Assembly: GCF_003595195.1 (NCBI RefSeq)
Contig: NZ_CP032418.1
Location: forward strand, 1,252,501-1,316,500
Length of the DNA stretch: 64,000 nt
Direction: 5' to 3'
Source: Paenisporosarcina cavernae
GTDB taxonomy: Bacteria; Bacillota; Bacilli; Bacillales_A; Planococcaceae
The first letter of the stretch is position 1. Every line of letters starts with the position of its first letter. The notes beneath the pieces are model-generated. The model was not told the DNA's origin and did not search any database. It saw only the letters and a list, made by a program, of their open reading frames with translations. This document shows, piece after piece, positions 27,392-37,703 of the stretch. A program made the position numbers and the translations under genes.

Positions 27392-28339
27392 TTAGCTTGC
27401 TTCTTTTATCATTTCTTCAATTCCAATTGCAGTTCCTTTCATTGGTTTCTCCACGACCATGTGTGTAATAGCACCAATGAAAAGCCCATCTTGCAGAACG
27501 GGACTACCACTCATTCCTTGTAGAATACCGCCTGTTTTTTTTAATAACTGTTGATCATCAACTTCAAAGGAAAAGGAAGGTGGATGTACGTCTGTAATAT
27601 TAATAGTGAATTCCTGAACTTCTTTACCAGCAATCGTCGTTCGAATGATCGCATTTCCTTCTTTCACTTGTTGAATTTCTGCTGTTTCAACTGTTGGATT
27701 AGATTTCATTTGTTCCTCAGAAATCGTTCCAAATATCCCAAGAGGCTTATTGGAAAGTATTTTTCCTAACTTTGTCGGGGAAAGACTGTTTTTCGCAATT
27801 TTATATCCCGGTATCCCTGGTGAGCTTCGTTGAACACGAATTATTTCGGTTTCAAAGATATCCCCTGCGATAAATTTTGTAACATCCACTTGATTGTGAA
27901 TGAGAATTGGATGACCTAGCGCACCAAACTGATGTGTTGCAGGATTAATATACGTCAGTGTTCCGATTCCTTTTGCTTTGTTAGAAAACATGTAACTCAT
28001 ACCACTCGATTCTTCTTTCGTTAATATCAAGGAGTGGTTCTTTTTATCACGCTTGATGATTATTTCGGAAGATCGAAGTTGCACATCCTGCTGCATTTTC
28101 GAAAACGTTTTTTCAGAATCCATGGATTGATTGTTCCATGAAATTAGTTGATCTCCAGCCTTCACCCATTTTCCACTTTCTAACAACACATCATGTTGCG
28201 CAGTATAGGTGGAAAAATCCATCTCAACGCCAATCGACTCGCCCATTGGAATGAGTGATTCCGCATATGCATATGAAAAAGAAAATGAACACATACTAAC
28301 CAACAGACAAGCAGCAAAAAATGAGCGCAGTTTTTTCAT
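27392..28339 (-). CDS. spoIVB: SpoIVB, signalling serine peptidase (S55), short form
   Basis: 315 residues against about 425 in B. subtilis. An N-terminal signal anchor (residues 6-26) is followed by a shortened PDZ-like region (about 30-110) and the S55 peptidase domain. Catalytic residues appear intact: His in FGALGHP, an Asp pair in FEVDDQQLL and Ser in GMSGSPVLQ. In sporulation SpoIVB is secreted from the forespore and triggers pro-sigma-K processing by cleaving SpoIVFA. The missing ~110 residues lie before the peptidase domain. Sits between spo0A and recN as in Bacillus. Confidence 0.9.
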   Translation of the reverse strand: MKKLRSFFAACLLVSMCSFSFSYAYAESLIPMGESIGVEMDFSTYTAQHDVLLESGKWVKAGDQLISWNNQSMDSEKTFSKMQQDVQLRSSEIIIKRDKKNHSLILTKEESSGMSYMFSNKAKGIGTLTYINPATHQFGALGHPILIHNQVDVTKFIAGDIFETEIIRVQRSSPGIPGYKIAKNSLSPTKLGKILSNKPLGIFGTISEEQMKSNPTVETAEIQQVKEGNAIIRTTIAGKEVQEFTINITDVHPPSFSFEVDDQQLLKKTGGILQGMSGSPVLQDGLFIGAITHMVVEKPMKGTAIGIEEMIKEAS

Positions 28340-28385
28340 TTTTCACCTCCTTCTCTATATCGTAGGATGTGTTCAGATCATTCAA

Positions 28386-30077
28386 TTATGAAAGGTAATT
28401 TTTTCGAGTTTCCGCCATCTCAATCAGTTCAGAGGCATGTCGTAATGTCGTATCAGTCACTTTTTCACCAGACATCATTCTACTTATTTCTTCCACTCGT
28501 TTATGAGAAGTTACTTCTTTTAATGACGTAACCGTCCGATTTTCTACAGATTCTTTCTGAATTACATAGTGATGATCTGCCATAGCAGCTACTTGTGGCA
28601 AATGGGAAATACATAGCACTTGAGAGCCAATGGATATCTTCGCAATTTTTTCTGCGATTGCTTGTGCAACTCGTCCGCTTACTCCACTGTCTACCTCATC
28701 GAAAATGATTGAAGTGACACCTTGATGCTTACTAAATATCGATTTAAGCGCAAGCATAATGCGTGATAATTCTCCACCTGATGCAATTTTTGCCACCGGT
28801 TTTTCGGGTTCTCCGTTGTTTGGAGAAAGGTAAAAAGATATTTGATCTTTTCCATCTTTTCGAAATGCTTCCGCACTCTCAATGTGTGCAGTAAAAGTTG
28901 CTTTTTCCATGTATAAATCTTTCAGCTGCTCTTCAATATCAGACTTTAAATTGAGAGCAAGCTTTTTCCGAATGATCGTTAATTCAGTCGAAATATCCTG
29001 CATGTCTTTTTCAAGTTTCTCTATTTCTAGTTGTGATTGCTGTAAATTTTCATCATGATTTTTTAAAGCGAGCCATTTTTCTTCCACGCGATCTCGATAA
29101 TCCAAGACTTCCTCTACCGTATGACCATATTTTCTTTTCACTTGATTAATTGCTTCGAGACGTTCGTCAGCTGCAATTAATTCTTCTTCATTAATTTCTA
29201 ATGAATCCATCGCATCTTTTATAGCATAACTGACATCTTGAAGCGAATAGAAAGCAGATGAGATCGTTTCTGCTAGTTCAGCGTATGTTGGATGAATATC
29301 ACTTATTTCATTCATGTCACTCATTGCTTTGCCAATCCAATCAAGCCCATGACCTTCCTCTTGAATACTGGTATAACTATTTGCTAATTTTTCCACTATT
29401 TTTTGGTGGTTCACTCCCTGTTTACGGAGTTCAGCTAACTTTTCATCTTCCCCTACAACAAGTTGAAGTGCATCGATTTCATTTAGTTGAAAAGAATACA
29501 AGTCCATTTTTTGAGCACGTACTTGTTCGTTTTCGGTAGCTTTTTTGGAAGCACTTACTAGTTTTGTATACCTTTGATAAAGAACGTAGTAATGATTTTT
29601 TAAAGAAATAATCTTTTCACCGCCATAAGAGTCAAGTAACGGTAAATGATTTTTTTCTTCCATAAGCTCTTGGCTTTCATGCTGTCCATGGATATCAATT
29701 AAATGACTACCAATTTCACGTAAAATACTTAAAGGAACTAATTTCCCATTAATACGACAAATACTTTTTCCAGATAGTGCGATGTCTCTTCGTAAGATGA
29801 GCAACTCTTCTTCTATCTCTAAGCCATGATCATCTAAAATAGTTTTCAGTTCGATTGTGGCATCTTCTACATCAAAAAGGCCTTCTAGTTCTGCTTTAGG
29901 AGCGCCGTGGCGAATAAACTCTGTCGATCCTCTCCCGCCACAAAGTAAGGTGACAGCATCAATAATAATCGATTTTCCTGCGCCAGTTTCACCACTTAAA
30001 ACCGTCATACCTGTTTGAAATGAGACATGTAAATTTTCGATAATTGCAAAATTTTTAACCGATAATTCTTTTAACAT
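28386..30077 (-). CDS. recN: DNA repair protein RecN (SMC-like ATPase)
   Basis: 563 residues. Walker A GETGAGKS near residue 30, two coiled-coil arms of moderate length around the middle (about 155-380), ABC signature IASGGELSRIMLAL and Walker B IIFDEVDSGVSG near 470-480. It acts at double-strand breaks, tethering ends before RecA-mediated repair. Length and architecture are typical. It lies 16 bases downstream of argR, the common Firmicutes order argR-recN. Confidence 0.96.
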   Translation of the reverse strand: MLKELSVKNFAIIENLHVSFQTGMTVLSGETGAGKSIIIDAVTLLCGGRGSTEFIRHGAPKAELEGLFDVEDATIELKTILDDHGLEIEEELLILRRDIALSGKSICRINGKLVPLSILREIGSHLIDIHGQHESQELMEEKNHLPLLDSYGGEKIISLKNHYYVLYQRYTKLVSASKKATENEQVRAQKMDLYSFQLNEIDALQLVVGEDEKLAELRKQGVNHQKIVEKLANSYTSIQEEGHGLDWIGKAMSDMNEISDIHPTYAELAETISSAFYSLQDVSYAIKDAMDSLEINEEELIAADERLEAINQVKRKYGHTVEEVLDYRDRVEEKWLALKNHDENLQQSQLEIEKLEKDMQDISTELTIIRKKLALNLKSDIEEQLKDLYMEKATFTAHIESAEAFRKDGKDQISFYLSPNNGEPEKPVAKIASGGELSRIMLALKSIFSKHQGVTSIIFDEVDSGVSGRVAQAIAEKIAKISIGSQVLCISHLPQVAAMADHHYVIQKESVENRTVTSLKEVTSHKRVEEISRMMSGEKVTDTTLRHASELIEMAETRKNYLS

Positions 30078-30093
30078 ACATCGAACTCCTTCA

Positions 30094-30543
30094 TTAAAGC
30101 ATGTCTAATAAGCGAGTTTTTATGGTCTCAATATCTTCTGTACTTTTACAAATAATCAGACAAGTATCATCCCCGCATATGGTTCCTAAGATATCCTCCC
30201 ATTCCAAGTGGTCAATTAATGAACCAATTGAATGTGCATTTCCTGGCAGTGTTTTCATTACAAGAAAATGACCAGCTCCATCGATACTAACAAAAGCATC
30301 GGTCATTGCTCGATGCAATTTTTGCATTGGATTAAATCGTTGATCTGCAGGTAAACTATATTTATAGCGACCATCCTGTAAAGGTACTTTTACCAAATGT
30401 AATTCCTTTATGTCTCTTGAAACAGTTGCTTGTGTGACTTCAAACCCTGCAACTTTTAATAACTCCACTAAATCGTCTTGTGTTTCAATCTCATATTTTG
30501 AGATTAAATCACGAATGCGAATATGACGTTGACCTTTACTCAA
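30094..30543 (-). CDS. argR: Arginine repressor ArgR/AhrC
   Basis: 149 residues from a TTG with AGGAGG six bases upstream, exactly the AhrC length; the long upstream frame is non-coding. Winged helix N-terminus ([19 protein letters not shown], then [19 protein letters not shown]) and C-terminal hexamerisation and arginine-binding domain with [13 protein letters not shown]. It represses arginine synthesis and activates catabolism when arginine is bound. An AT-rich dyad TTGTATAAATATACTT lies just upstream and could be an ARG-box-like site. Confidence 0.95.
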   Translation of the reverse strand: MSKGQRHIRIRDLISKYEIETQDDLVELLKVAGFEVTQATVSRDIKELHLVKVPLQDGRYKYSLPADQRFNPMQKLHRAMTDAFVSIDGAGHFLVMKTLPGNAHSIGSLIDHLEWEDILGTICGDDTCLIICKSTEDIETIKTRLLDML

Positions 30544-30655
30544 AATGAACCTCCTGCTTGTATAAATATACTTCTTTATTAATATCCTACCATTGTAAAT
30601 GTACGTAAACAAGAATTTACGAATCGTGTTGAACTCCCTTCTTGTACCGGTCATA

Positions 30656-30697
30656 CGTAAAAACCACTTAAATCTGTGTAAAGATTTAAGTGGTTTT
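30656..30697 (-). terminator. Terminator of the dxs-tlyA run
   Basis: A 15-base perfect stem, AAACCACTTAAATCT with AGATTTAAGTGGTTT, with a TTTTT tail on the minus strand, directly after the tlyA stop. Confidence 0.9.
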
Positions 30698-30698
30698 A

Positions 30699-31523
30699 TT
30701 ACTTCTCTTTTAGCGTCTCATGTGCATCGCGCACAGTTTGTTCGATTAACTTATCTAATCGATCTGGTGTATTAGAAGTGGGATTGTTTTGTAGATAAGC
30801 AAGGAATTCGATATTTCCCTCCCCACCGGTAATTGGAGAATATGTTAATCCCTTCACTTCAAACAATGTTTCCATAAAGGCAATTATTTCTCGTAACACT
30901 AGAAGATGCGTTTTAGGTTCTCGAACAATTCCTTTTTTTCCGACCAGTTCCCTGCCTGCTTCAAACTGAGGCTTAATGAGCGCAACAATTTCACCACCAG
31001 GTACAAGTAACGTTTTTAAAACGGGTAAAATTAATTTTAGTGATATAAACGACACGTCGATTGTTGCAAATGTTGGCATCCCTTTTTCTAAATCCGCCGC
31101 AGTAACGTACCGAAAATTAGTTCGTTCCATGACAGTAACTTGAGAATGGTTTCGTAATTTCCAAGACAATTGATTATAACCAACATCTAAAGCGTAACAA
31201 TGGGCTGCACCGCTCTGTAACGCACAATCAGTGAACCCGCCAGTAGAAGCACCAATATCTAAGACTAACTGATTCGAGAGGTCTAACTCAAATAGATCAA
31301 TCGCTTTTTCAAGTTTCAGGCCACCTCGACTGACATATTTCATCGTGGAACCTTTCACTTGTAGAGGGGCATCGATCGCAATTTTTTCACCGGGCTTTTC
31401 CAACCGAATTTCATTAGAAAAGACGATTCCCGCCATAATTGAACGCTTCGCTTGTTCTCGAGTCTCTACTAACCCACGTTCTACTAAGAGCAAATCGACT
31501 CGTTCTTTAGGAGATTTCGTCAT
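30699..31523 (-). CDS. tlyA: TlyA/YqxC family rRNA 2'-O-methyltransferase
   Basis: 274 residues. N-terminal S4 RNA-binding domain (about 8-65: [20 protein letters not shown]) followed by an FtsJ-like Rossmann methyltransferase with SAM motif [13 protein letters not shown] near residue 88. Relatives methylate ribosomal RNA and some are called haemolysins, a historical name. The start overlaps the end of dxs by four bases, so it belongs to the xse-ispA-dxs-tlyA-argR-recN run. Confidence 0.9.
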   Translation of the reverse strand: MTKSPKERVDLLLVERGLVETREQAKRSIMAGIVFSNEIRLEKPGEKIAIDAPLQVKGSTMKYVSRGGLKLEKAIDLFELDLSNQLVLDIGASTGGFTDCALQSGAAHCYALDVGYNQLSWKLRNHSQVTVMERTNFRYVTAADLEKGMPTFATIDVSFISLKLILPVLKTLLVPGGEIVALIKPQFEAGRELVGKKGIVREPKTHLLVLREIIAFMETLFEVKGLTYSPITGGEGNIEFLAYLQNNPTSNTPDRLDKLIEQTVRDAHETLKEK

Positions 31524-33424
31524 AGTACAACACGTCGATTTTGAGGATCGTTTTTTATTGCTTTTTCAATTGTAGAGACAATCGATTCTTTCGTTAAATG
31601 TATTTCATTTAATAGCAGGTCGACTTCTCCATGTTCGATAAAGCGATCTGGAATCCCCATTCGATGAATAAGATCAGAAGAATAGTTATATTCTTCATAA
31701 AACTCTAAAATACTGCTGCCAAATCCGCCTTGTAAAATAGCTTCTTCTACTGTTAGTACAGGTGTATCTTTTCGGACAATTCGATGGAGCATTTCTTCAT
31801 CTAAAGGCTTGATAAAACGTGCATTCACGACTTCTACGTCTATTCCGTTATTCGATAATGCCATAGCAGCTTCAAGCGCCATAGGAATAGTTGTTCCGAA
31901 CGTTAGAATGGTCGCATCTTTACCGGGTTTTAACACTTCCCAAGAACCTATTGGAATTTCTTTTAAGTCTGCATCCATTTCCACTCCAAGTCCATTTCCT
32001 CGCGGATAACGAAGAGCAATTGGACCATCATTGTAAGCAAATGCAGTATGCACCATATGCTGTCCTTCATTTTCATCTTTAGGCATCATTAAAACCATGT
32101 TTGGAAGTGATCTCATGAAGGAAATATCAAAGACCCCTTGATGTGTTTCTCCATCGGCACCAACAAGCCCTGCTCGATCAATTCCGATAAAAACATTTAA
32201 ATTTTGACGACAAATATCATGTAATACTTGGTCGTACGCTCGCTGAAGAAACGTAGAATATATCGCTAGAAATGGTTTCATGCCTTGTGTCGCAAGTCCA
32301 GCAGCCATCGTTGCTGCGTGCTGTTCTGCAATCCCGACATCAAACATTCGATCAGGAAATTCCTTCGCAAAGCCTTCCAACTTGGACCCAACTGGCATAG
32401 CTGGTGTAATTGCCACTACCCGAGGGTCTACACGAGCTGCCTTTTGAACACCTTCAGCAATTAAGCCACTCCAAGAAGGAGCAGTAGTGGAAGATTTTAA
32501 GAATGCACCTGTTTCCATCTTATAAGGGCCAGTTCCGTGCCAAGTACCAATTTTATCTTGCTCAGCAGGACTATAACCTTTTCCTTTTTTCGTAATGACA
32601 TGAACCAGTACAGGGCCCTTCATTTTTTTAGCAGAACGTAAATTACGTTCTAATTCTTCATAACTATGGCCATCAATAGGACCAATGTATGTGAATCCTA
32701 ACTCTTCAAAAAACATACCAGATACAAGTAAATATTTTAAGCTATCTTTTACACGCTCAGCTGTGGCAGCCAATTTCCCACCAACTGCAGGAATCTTTTT
32801 CAATAAATAGTCTAACTCGTCTTTCGCTTTCGTATATTTACCATCTGTTCGTAACTTCCCAAGAATGGTGTGCAATGCACCAACATTTGGAGCAATAGAC
32901 ATCTCATTATCGTTTAAAATCACAATCATATCTGTTTTTGCATGACCGATGTGATTTAATGCTTCTAATGCCATTCCGCCTGTTAACGCACCATCTCCAA
33001 TAATTGGTACGACATAATTTGTTTCTTTTTTAATATCACGAGCTGCCGCCATTCCCATTGCTGCAGACAAAGAAGTAGAACTATGCCCCGTTTCCCAAAC
33101 ATCGTGCTCACTTTCGTTTCGTTTAGGAAAACCGCATAATCCTTTATACTGACGTAATGTATCGAATTCCGAAGCACGTCCTGTTAAAATTTTATGAACG
33201 TAAGCTTGATGCCCTACATCCCAGATAAATTTATCGTCCGGACTTGAAAAAATTCGATGTAAAGCAATTGTTAGCTCAACAACACCTAAATTAGGACCAA
33301 TATGTCCTCCTGTTACCGATAATTTTTCAATAAGAAAGTCACGAACGTCTTGACTCAAGCCTTCCAATTGATCGGTGGACAAGTCTTTCAGAAAGGATGG
33401 ATTTTTTATTGATAATAGATCCAT
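31520..33424 (-). CDS. dxs: 1-deoxy-D-xylulose-5-phosphate synthase
   Basis: 634 residues, full length. TPP/metal motif [16 protein letters not shown] near residue 145, with [12 protein letters not shown] before it and the transketolase pyrimidine domain ([15 protein letters not shown] near 360) after it. First enzyme of the MEP pathway: condenses pyruvate and glyceraldehyde-3-phosphate. Downstream of ispA, linking isoprenoid precursor supply with prenyl synthesis. Confidence 0.96.
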   Translation of the reverse strand: MDLLSIKNPSFLKDLSTDQLEGLSQDVRDFLIEKLSVTGGHIGPNLGVVELTIALHRIFSSPDDKFIWDVGHQAYVHKILTGRASEFDTLRQYKGLCGFPKRNESEHDVWETGHSSTSLSAAMGMAAARDIKKETNYVVPIIGDGALTGGMALEALNHIGHAKTDMIVILNDNEMSIAPNVGALHTILGKLRTDGKYTKAKDELDYLLKKIPAVGGKLAATAERVKDSLKYLLVSGMFFEELGFTYIGPIDGHSYEELERNLRSAKKMKGPVLVHVITKKGKGYSPAEQDKIGTWHGTGPYKMETGAFLKSSTTAPSWSGLIAEGVQKAARVDPRVVAITPAMPVGSKLEGFAKEFPDRMFDVGIAEQHAATMAAGLATQGMKPFLAIYSTFLQRAYDQVLHDICRQNLNVFIGIDRAGLVGADGETHQGVFDISFMRSLPNMVLMMPKDENEGQHMVHTAFAYNDGPIALRYPRGNGLGVEMDADLKEIPIGSWEVLKPGKDATILTFGTTIPMALEAAMALSNNGIDVEVVNARFIKPLDEEMLHRIVRKDTPVLTVEEAILQGGFGSSILEFYEEYNYSSDLIHRMGIPDRFIEHGEVDLLLNEIHLTKESIVSTIEKAIKNDPQNRRVVL

Positions 33425-33516
33425 CTATACCACACACCTTTAATAAATTTCATCCGATTTCATATGATTACTTCTTATTATATCAATGCTGAAGGAATAT
33501 CGAAACTAATACTGTT

Positions 33517-34401
33517 TTATCGATCCCGTTTCACAATAAAGGAAGCAATTTCTTGTAACATAGTTGGAAGTTTTACAACTTCATGCAATGCTTGAATAGC
33601 CATTTCATAGTGTTCATCTCTTTTTTCTTTTGCTCCATCTAGCGTTAATAAAGATGGATATGTACTTTTCTCGGAGCGTTCATCTTTTCCCACAGTTTTG
33701 CCAATTAACTTCTCATTACCTTCGATATCTAAAATATCGTCTTGGATTTGGAATGCAATCCCTAAATGATGCGCAAATTGTTCGAGAAGATAGCGAGTGT
33801 CCGGGTTAGTATCTGCTAAAATGCAAGCTGCGATGACAGGGAATGAGAGTAAAGCGCCTGTTTTATTTCGATGAATCATCTCTAATTCATCTAAGGATAG
33901 TTCCTTTGTTTCTCCTGCTAAATCAAGTACTTGACCCCCGACCATTCCTTCTGCACCAGATGCTTTTGAAAATAATCGTATTAATTCTAACGACTTTTCT
34001 GCACTAACATTTGGTAACTGCGCTAACATTCCCATTCCATAGGTTAACAAAGCATCCCCGGATAATATTGCCAAAGCTTCCCCGTAAACAATATGATTCG
34101 TAGGTTTTCCTCTACGCAAATCATCATTGTCCATACTTGGTAGATCATCATGAATAAGGGAATACGTATGAATCATTTCAACAGCAGTAGCTATTTTTTC
34201 GGAAGCAGGGTGTTTACATTGCAAAGCATCCAGTGTTGCAAACAAAAGCGCGGGACGAATTCGTTTTCCCCCAGCTTTTAATGAGTAAAGCATTGCTTCT
34301 TTTAAGGAACTCGGTGCTTGAAGTGTTCCTATTTCTTCTACAAAAGTAATTTCAAGTTTTTCGCTATATTGTTGAAAAAAATGAGCTAATGCTGGTTTCA
34401 A
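33517..34401 (-). CDS. ispA: Geranylgeranyl/farnesyl diphosphate synthase (short-chain polyprenyl synthase)
   Basis: 294 residues. First aspartate-rich motif DDLPSMDND near residue 85 and second DDILD near 225, with LLQ-type lipid-binding residues between, as in FPP synthases. It makes farnesyl diphosphate from IPP and DMAPP for undecaprenol, quinones and haem. The TTG start overlaps the xseB stop (TTGA). Confidence 0.93.
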   Translation of the reverse strand: MKPALAHFFQQYSEKLEITFVEEIGTLQAPSSLKEAMLYSLKAGGKRIRPALLFATLDALQCKHPASEKIATAVEMIHTYSLIHDDLPSMDNDDLRRGKPTNHIVYGEALAILSGDALLTYGMGMLAQLPNVSAEKSLELIRLFSKASGAEGMVGGQVLDLAGETKELSLDELEMIHRNKTGALLSFPVIAACILADTNPDTRYLLEQFAHHLGIAFQIQDDILDIEGNEKLIGKTVGKDERSEKSTYPSLLTLDGAKEKRDEHYEMAIQALHEVVKLPTMLQEIASFIVKRDR

Positions 34402-34643
34402 GACTGATCATCCTTTTCCGTTTGCTCTATCGAAAATTGCTGTTCATTTCCATCTTCATCAATCATTGTAACAAGTTGTTTTTCTGCAGATTGAAGTTTT
34501 TGCTGACAAATAGCGGAAAGTTCCATTCCTTTTTTGTACAAATCTATTGCTTGTTCTAAAGGAGCATCCCCTGATTCCAACTGACGAACAACCTCTTCCA
34601 ATTGTTTCATCGCTTCATCGAAAGTAGTATTTTTAGTTGCCAT
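34398..34643 (-). CDS. xseB: Exodeoxyribonuclease VII small subunit
   Basis: 81 residues, two-helix coiled protein with the family core FDEAMKQLEEVVRQLESG and LYKKGMELS. It binds several copies to XseA to form the single-strand DNA exonuclease. Two-base gap after xseA and overlap with ispA show tight coupling. Confidence 0.94.
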   Translation of the reverse strand: MATKNTTFDEAMKQLEEVVRQLESGDAPLEQAIDLYKKGMELSAICQQKLQSAEKQLVTMIDEDGNEQQFSIEQTEKDDQS

Positions 34644-34645
34644 CT

Positions 34646-36001
34646 CTATTCCTCTTTTCCTTTGCTGACTTCGAGCACTTTCGCGCTAATCGTTCCATCT
34701 TTTAAAGTCACAGATAGAACATCTCCTTCTTTTATAGATGTAATCTGCTCGACTACATGTCCTTTTTTATAGACAATCCCAAATCCTCTTCCCATAACTT
34801 GAAGAGGATTTAATACTTCGAGTGTTCGAAGAGTGGAAACAAATCGTTGCTGCTCTTCTCTCAGTTTAAACATTTTTACTTCATTTAATCGGTGAGTCAG
34901 TTGATCAACCCTTGTATTTGCCTCTGCCACTGTTTTTAACGGTTGTTGTTGATCAAGTCTCGATTTTAAAAAGAGAAATTGTTCTTTTTTACGCTCTATT
35001 TGTCTCGTTATTGAAGATTCCAACTTTTGTTGTAAATAAGCATGACGTTCAATAAAGGGTCGGTATAGACGTTCAGGTTGCGTCATGACAGTGGCACCTT
35101 GTAGACGATCTACTTTTTCTTTTGCTAATTGGACAAGGTGTAACGTTTTCGTTTGAATCGACTGCTCTAATTGAATAATATGTCGTGAAATTTCCAATTG
35201 ATTTGGTACGGAAAGTTCTGCAGCAGCTGTAGGTGTAGCAGCTCGAACATCCGCTACATAATCAGCAATAGTCGTATCGGTTTCATGTCCAACTGCACTA
35301 ATAATTGGTATTTCCGATTCATATATAGCTCGTGCTACGATTTCATCGTTAAAAGCCCATAAATCTTCAATAGAGCCTCCGCCTCTTCCTACAATTAACA
35401 CGTCGATTTCATTGTATTGATTTGCACGTTGAATGGATTGGACAATACTTGGAGCGCTTCCTCGACCTTGCACAAGTGTAGGGAAAACAATAACTTTTGC
35501 AAGGGGAAATCTTCTATTTAATGTTGTTAGTACATCACGAATTGCAGCACCCGTTGTAGCAGTGACGAGACCAATTGTTTTCGGAAAAGCAGGAAGTTTC
35601 TTTTTCGTTTCGATACGAAATAGTCCTTCATGCCGCAGTTTTTCCTTCAATTGTTCAAAAGCAACAAAGAGAGCACCTACTCCATCTGGTTGCATATCAT
35701 TCGCGTAGAGCTGATAGTTTCCGGCTATTTCAAAAACGTTTACTTCTCCTCTAATAAGAACAGTCATTCCATTCTCGGGTTTGAATGCAACAGACCTAGC
35801 ATTCGTGGCAAACATGACGCCGGCTATTTTAGAAGAATCATCTTTTAACGTGAAATAAATATGGCCACTAGTATGAATTTTGACATTCGAAAGTTCCCCA
35901 CGTACATACACCTGTCGTAAGTGGGGATCTGCATCAAATTTACGTTTTATGTATTTGGTCAATGCCTTAACAGATAAATAGGCTATTTCAGTTGTAGACA
36001 T
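34646..36001 (-). CDS. xseA: Exodeoxyribonuclease VII large subunit
   Basis: 451 residues from the ATG at 36001 (AAAGG site; the 14-codon extension is dropped because the conserved region begins at STTEIAYLSVKALTKYIK). OB fold at 10-105 with VRGELSNVKIHTSGHIYFTLKD, catalytic domain with GRGGGSIEDLWAFNDE near 200 and VGHETDTTIAD near 240, then a long coiled-coil and C-terminal barb. Degrades single-stranded DNA to oligonucleotides. Confidence 0.95.
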   Translation of the reverse strand: MSTTEIAYLSVKALTKYIKRKFDADPHLRQVYVRGELSNVKIHTSGHIYFTLKDDSSKIAGVMFATNARSVAFKPENGMTVLIRGEVNVFEIAGNYQLYANDMQPDGVGALFVAFEQLKEKLRHEGLFRIETKKKLPAFPKTIGLVTATTGAAIRDVLTTLNRRFPLAKVIVFPTLVQGRGSAPSIVQSIQRANQYNEIDVLIVGRGGGSIEDLWAFNDEIVARAIYESEIPIISAVGHETDTTIADYVADVRAATPTAAAELSVPNQLEISRHIIQLEQSIQTKTLHLVQLAKEKVDRLQGATVMTQPERLYRPFIERHAYLQQKLESSITRQIERKKEQFLFLKSRLDQQQPLKTVAEANTRVDQLTHRLNEVKMFKLREEQQRFVSTLRTLEVLNPLQVMGRGFGIVYKKGHVVEQITSIKEGDVLSVTLKDGTISAKVLEVSKGKEE

Positions 36002-36084
36002 GTACTCAACCTTTCGATGGAAAATGAAAATGCCGTCTTTCATTCGAAAAACAGCATTCGTCTTCCTTTCATTCAGGGAAAAAG

Positions 36085-36936
36085 TTATGTGGAAAGCTTT
36101 TTAGCAGACTCCAGTGTGTTTTTCATGAGCATCGTAATTGTCATCGGACCAACTCCACCTGGTACAGGTGTAATGAAGGATGCAATATTTCGCACATTTT
36201 CGAAATCGACATCGCCACATAATTTTCCATTCTCATCTCGATTCATTCCAACATCAATGACAATAGCTCCATCTTTCACAAATTCGGATGTGATAAATTT
36301 CGCTTTACCAACCGCTACGATTAAGATATCAGCTTGTTTAGTGATAGAGGATACATCAACTGTTTTACTGTGTACATATGTGACGGTCGCATTATTTTTT
36401 AACATCATTAAGCCCATCGGTTTTCCCACAATGTTGCTGCGACCAACTACAACAACATGTTTCCCAGCCACGTCAATTCCTTCAAAATGTAACATTTCCA
36501 TAATTCCGTAGGGTGTGCAAGGTAAAAAGCTCTCTTCGCCTATGACGAACTTCCCAACATTAATTGGGTGAAATCCATCGACATCTTTTTCCGGGGAAAT
36601 AGCATGAATGATTTTTGACTCATCGATATGACGAGGTAATGGAAGTTGTACTAAAATACCATGGACCGTGGGATCGTTATTCAATTCAACAATTTTATTC
36701 ACTAATTCTAATTCTGTCGTAGATTCTGGCAATTCCAGTAACGCGGAATTCATACCTAATCGTTCAGACGTGCGTTTTTTGTTTGTGACGTATGTAATAG
36801 AAGCAGGATTATCCCCTACAATAATTACTGTTAGACCCGGTACTACACCTGATTGTTTTAACGTCTTTACTTGTTGTTCAATATCTGACTGGATGGACGA
36901 TGCTATCTTTTTTCCATCTAATATATTGTTCACCAT
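36085..36936 (-). CDS. folD: Methylenetetrahydrofolate dehydrogenase / cyclohydrolase
   Basis: 283 residues from MVNNILDGKKIA. Bifunctional one-carbon enzyme: catalytic Lys in YVTNKKR near residue 50, HGILVQLPLPRHID near 95, NADP-binding GRSNIVGKPMG near 165 and TPVPGGVGPMT near 260. The upstream ribosome site is weak (GTGTGGA). It supplies formyl-THF for purines and ties in with glycine cleavage elsewhere in the window. Confidence 0.95.
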   Translation of the reverse strand: MVNNILDGKKIASSIQSDIEQQVKTLKQSGVVPGLTVIIVGDNPASITYVTNKKRTSERLGMNSALLELPESTTELELVNKIVELNNDPTVHGILVQLPLPRHIDESKIIHAISPEKDVDGFHPINVGKFVIGEESFLPCTPYGIMEMLHFEGIDVAGKHVVVVGRSNIVGKPMGLMMLKNNATVTYVHSKTVDVSSITKQADILIVAVGKAKFITSEFVKDGAIVIDVGMNRDENGKLCGDVDFENVRNIASFITPVPGGVGPMTITMLMKNTLESAKKLST

Positions 36937-37027
36937 TCCACACACCAACTTTCAAGAATTATATCTGTTGTGAATTAGGATCAAGTTTTTCCTATTAAAA
37001 GGAACGTTTTTGGTTGAATAAAAACGG

Positions 37028-37423
37028 TTACTCTCCTTGAGAACTCTTTGGAATAAATTTAGATAAAACTCCATTAACAAATTTACTTGATTGTTCATCG
37101 CCAAATAGTTTAGATAATTCAATTGCTTCGTTCATCACTACTCTAGCTGGTGCATCTTCATTATAGGATAATTCATACACCGCTAAACGCAATACTGTGC
37201 GCTCAATTTTCGGTAATCGATCTAGTGACCAATTTTCTAAATTTGCTCGTAATTTTTCATCTATTTCTATTACATGTGATACCGTGCCTCTCACTAATTT
37301 TTCATAAAAGGAATCTGATTCTTCTCCCATTACATGAGAAATGGCCTCGTCCACTTGTAACTCTGAATTATCTAATTGGAAAAGCGTTTGGATCGCTTTT
37401 TCTCGTGCCTCGCGTCGTTTCAT
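37028..37423 (-). CDS. nusB: Transcription antitermination factor NusB
   Basis: 131 residues, all-helical NusB fold: MKRREAREKAIQTLFQ at the start, IERTVLRLAVYEL near residue 75 and AIELSKLFGDEQSSKFVNGVL at the end. It binds boxA RNA with NusE for rRNA antitermination. Located between asp23 and folD as in B. subtilis. Confidence 0.96.
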   Translation of the reverse strand: MKRREAREKAIQTLFQLDNSELQVDEAISHVMGEESDSFYEKLVRGTVSHVIEIDEKLRANLENWSLDRLPKIERTVLRLAVYELSYNEDAPARVVMNEAIELSKLFGDEQSSKFVNGVLSKFIPKSSQGE

Positions 37424-37599
37424 TCTATTTTCTCCTTTAACTTACATTCCATCCTATTTTAGCACACTATGTGCAAAACATCGGCATTTTACATGACTTT
37501 CTTTACAAAAAAATTCATCTGAGAAGACTCCAAAAAGCAGGTTACGTCTCTTCAAAAACACCTGTTTAGTTTCATTCCGTAAACGAATAGTATTCATGA

Positions 37600-37645
37600 A
37601 TAAAAAACTGCAGTCAAGCTCACGGTTACTGAGTTTGACTGCAGT
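37600..37645 (-). terminator. Terminator of accB-accC-asp23
   Basis: AACTGCAGTCAA pairs perfectly with TTGACTGCAGTT, extended by CTC/GAG, with a TTTTTTA tail on the minus strand. It lies 60 bases after the asp23 stop. Confidence 0.85.
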
Positions 37646-37703
37646 TGCTGATTCTTAAAAAAACTAATTTCACGACTGTTTTTGGAAAAAAGTATCTTTT
37701 TAT

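Noticed and set aside
30556-30575. ARG box upstream of argR
   Set aside because: TTGTATAAATATACTT is a dyad but matches the ARG consensus only partly and overlaps ordinary AT-rich promoter sequence; mentioned with argR but not called.
36955-37022. Terminator between nusB and folD
   Set aside because: Only a five-base TTCCT/AGGAA stem next to A/T runs; too weak to call.
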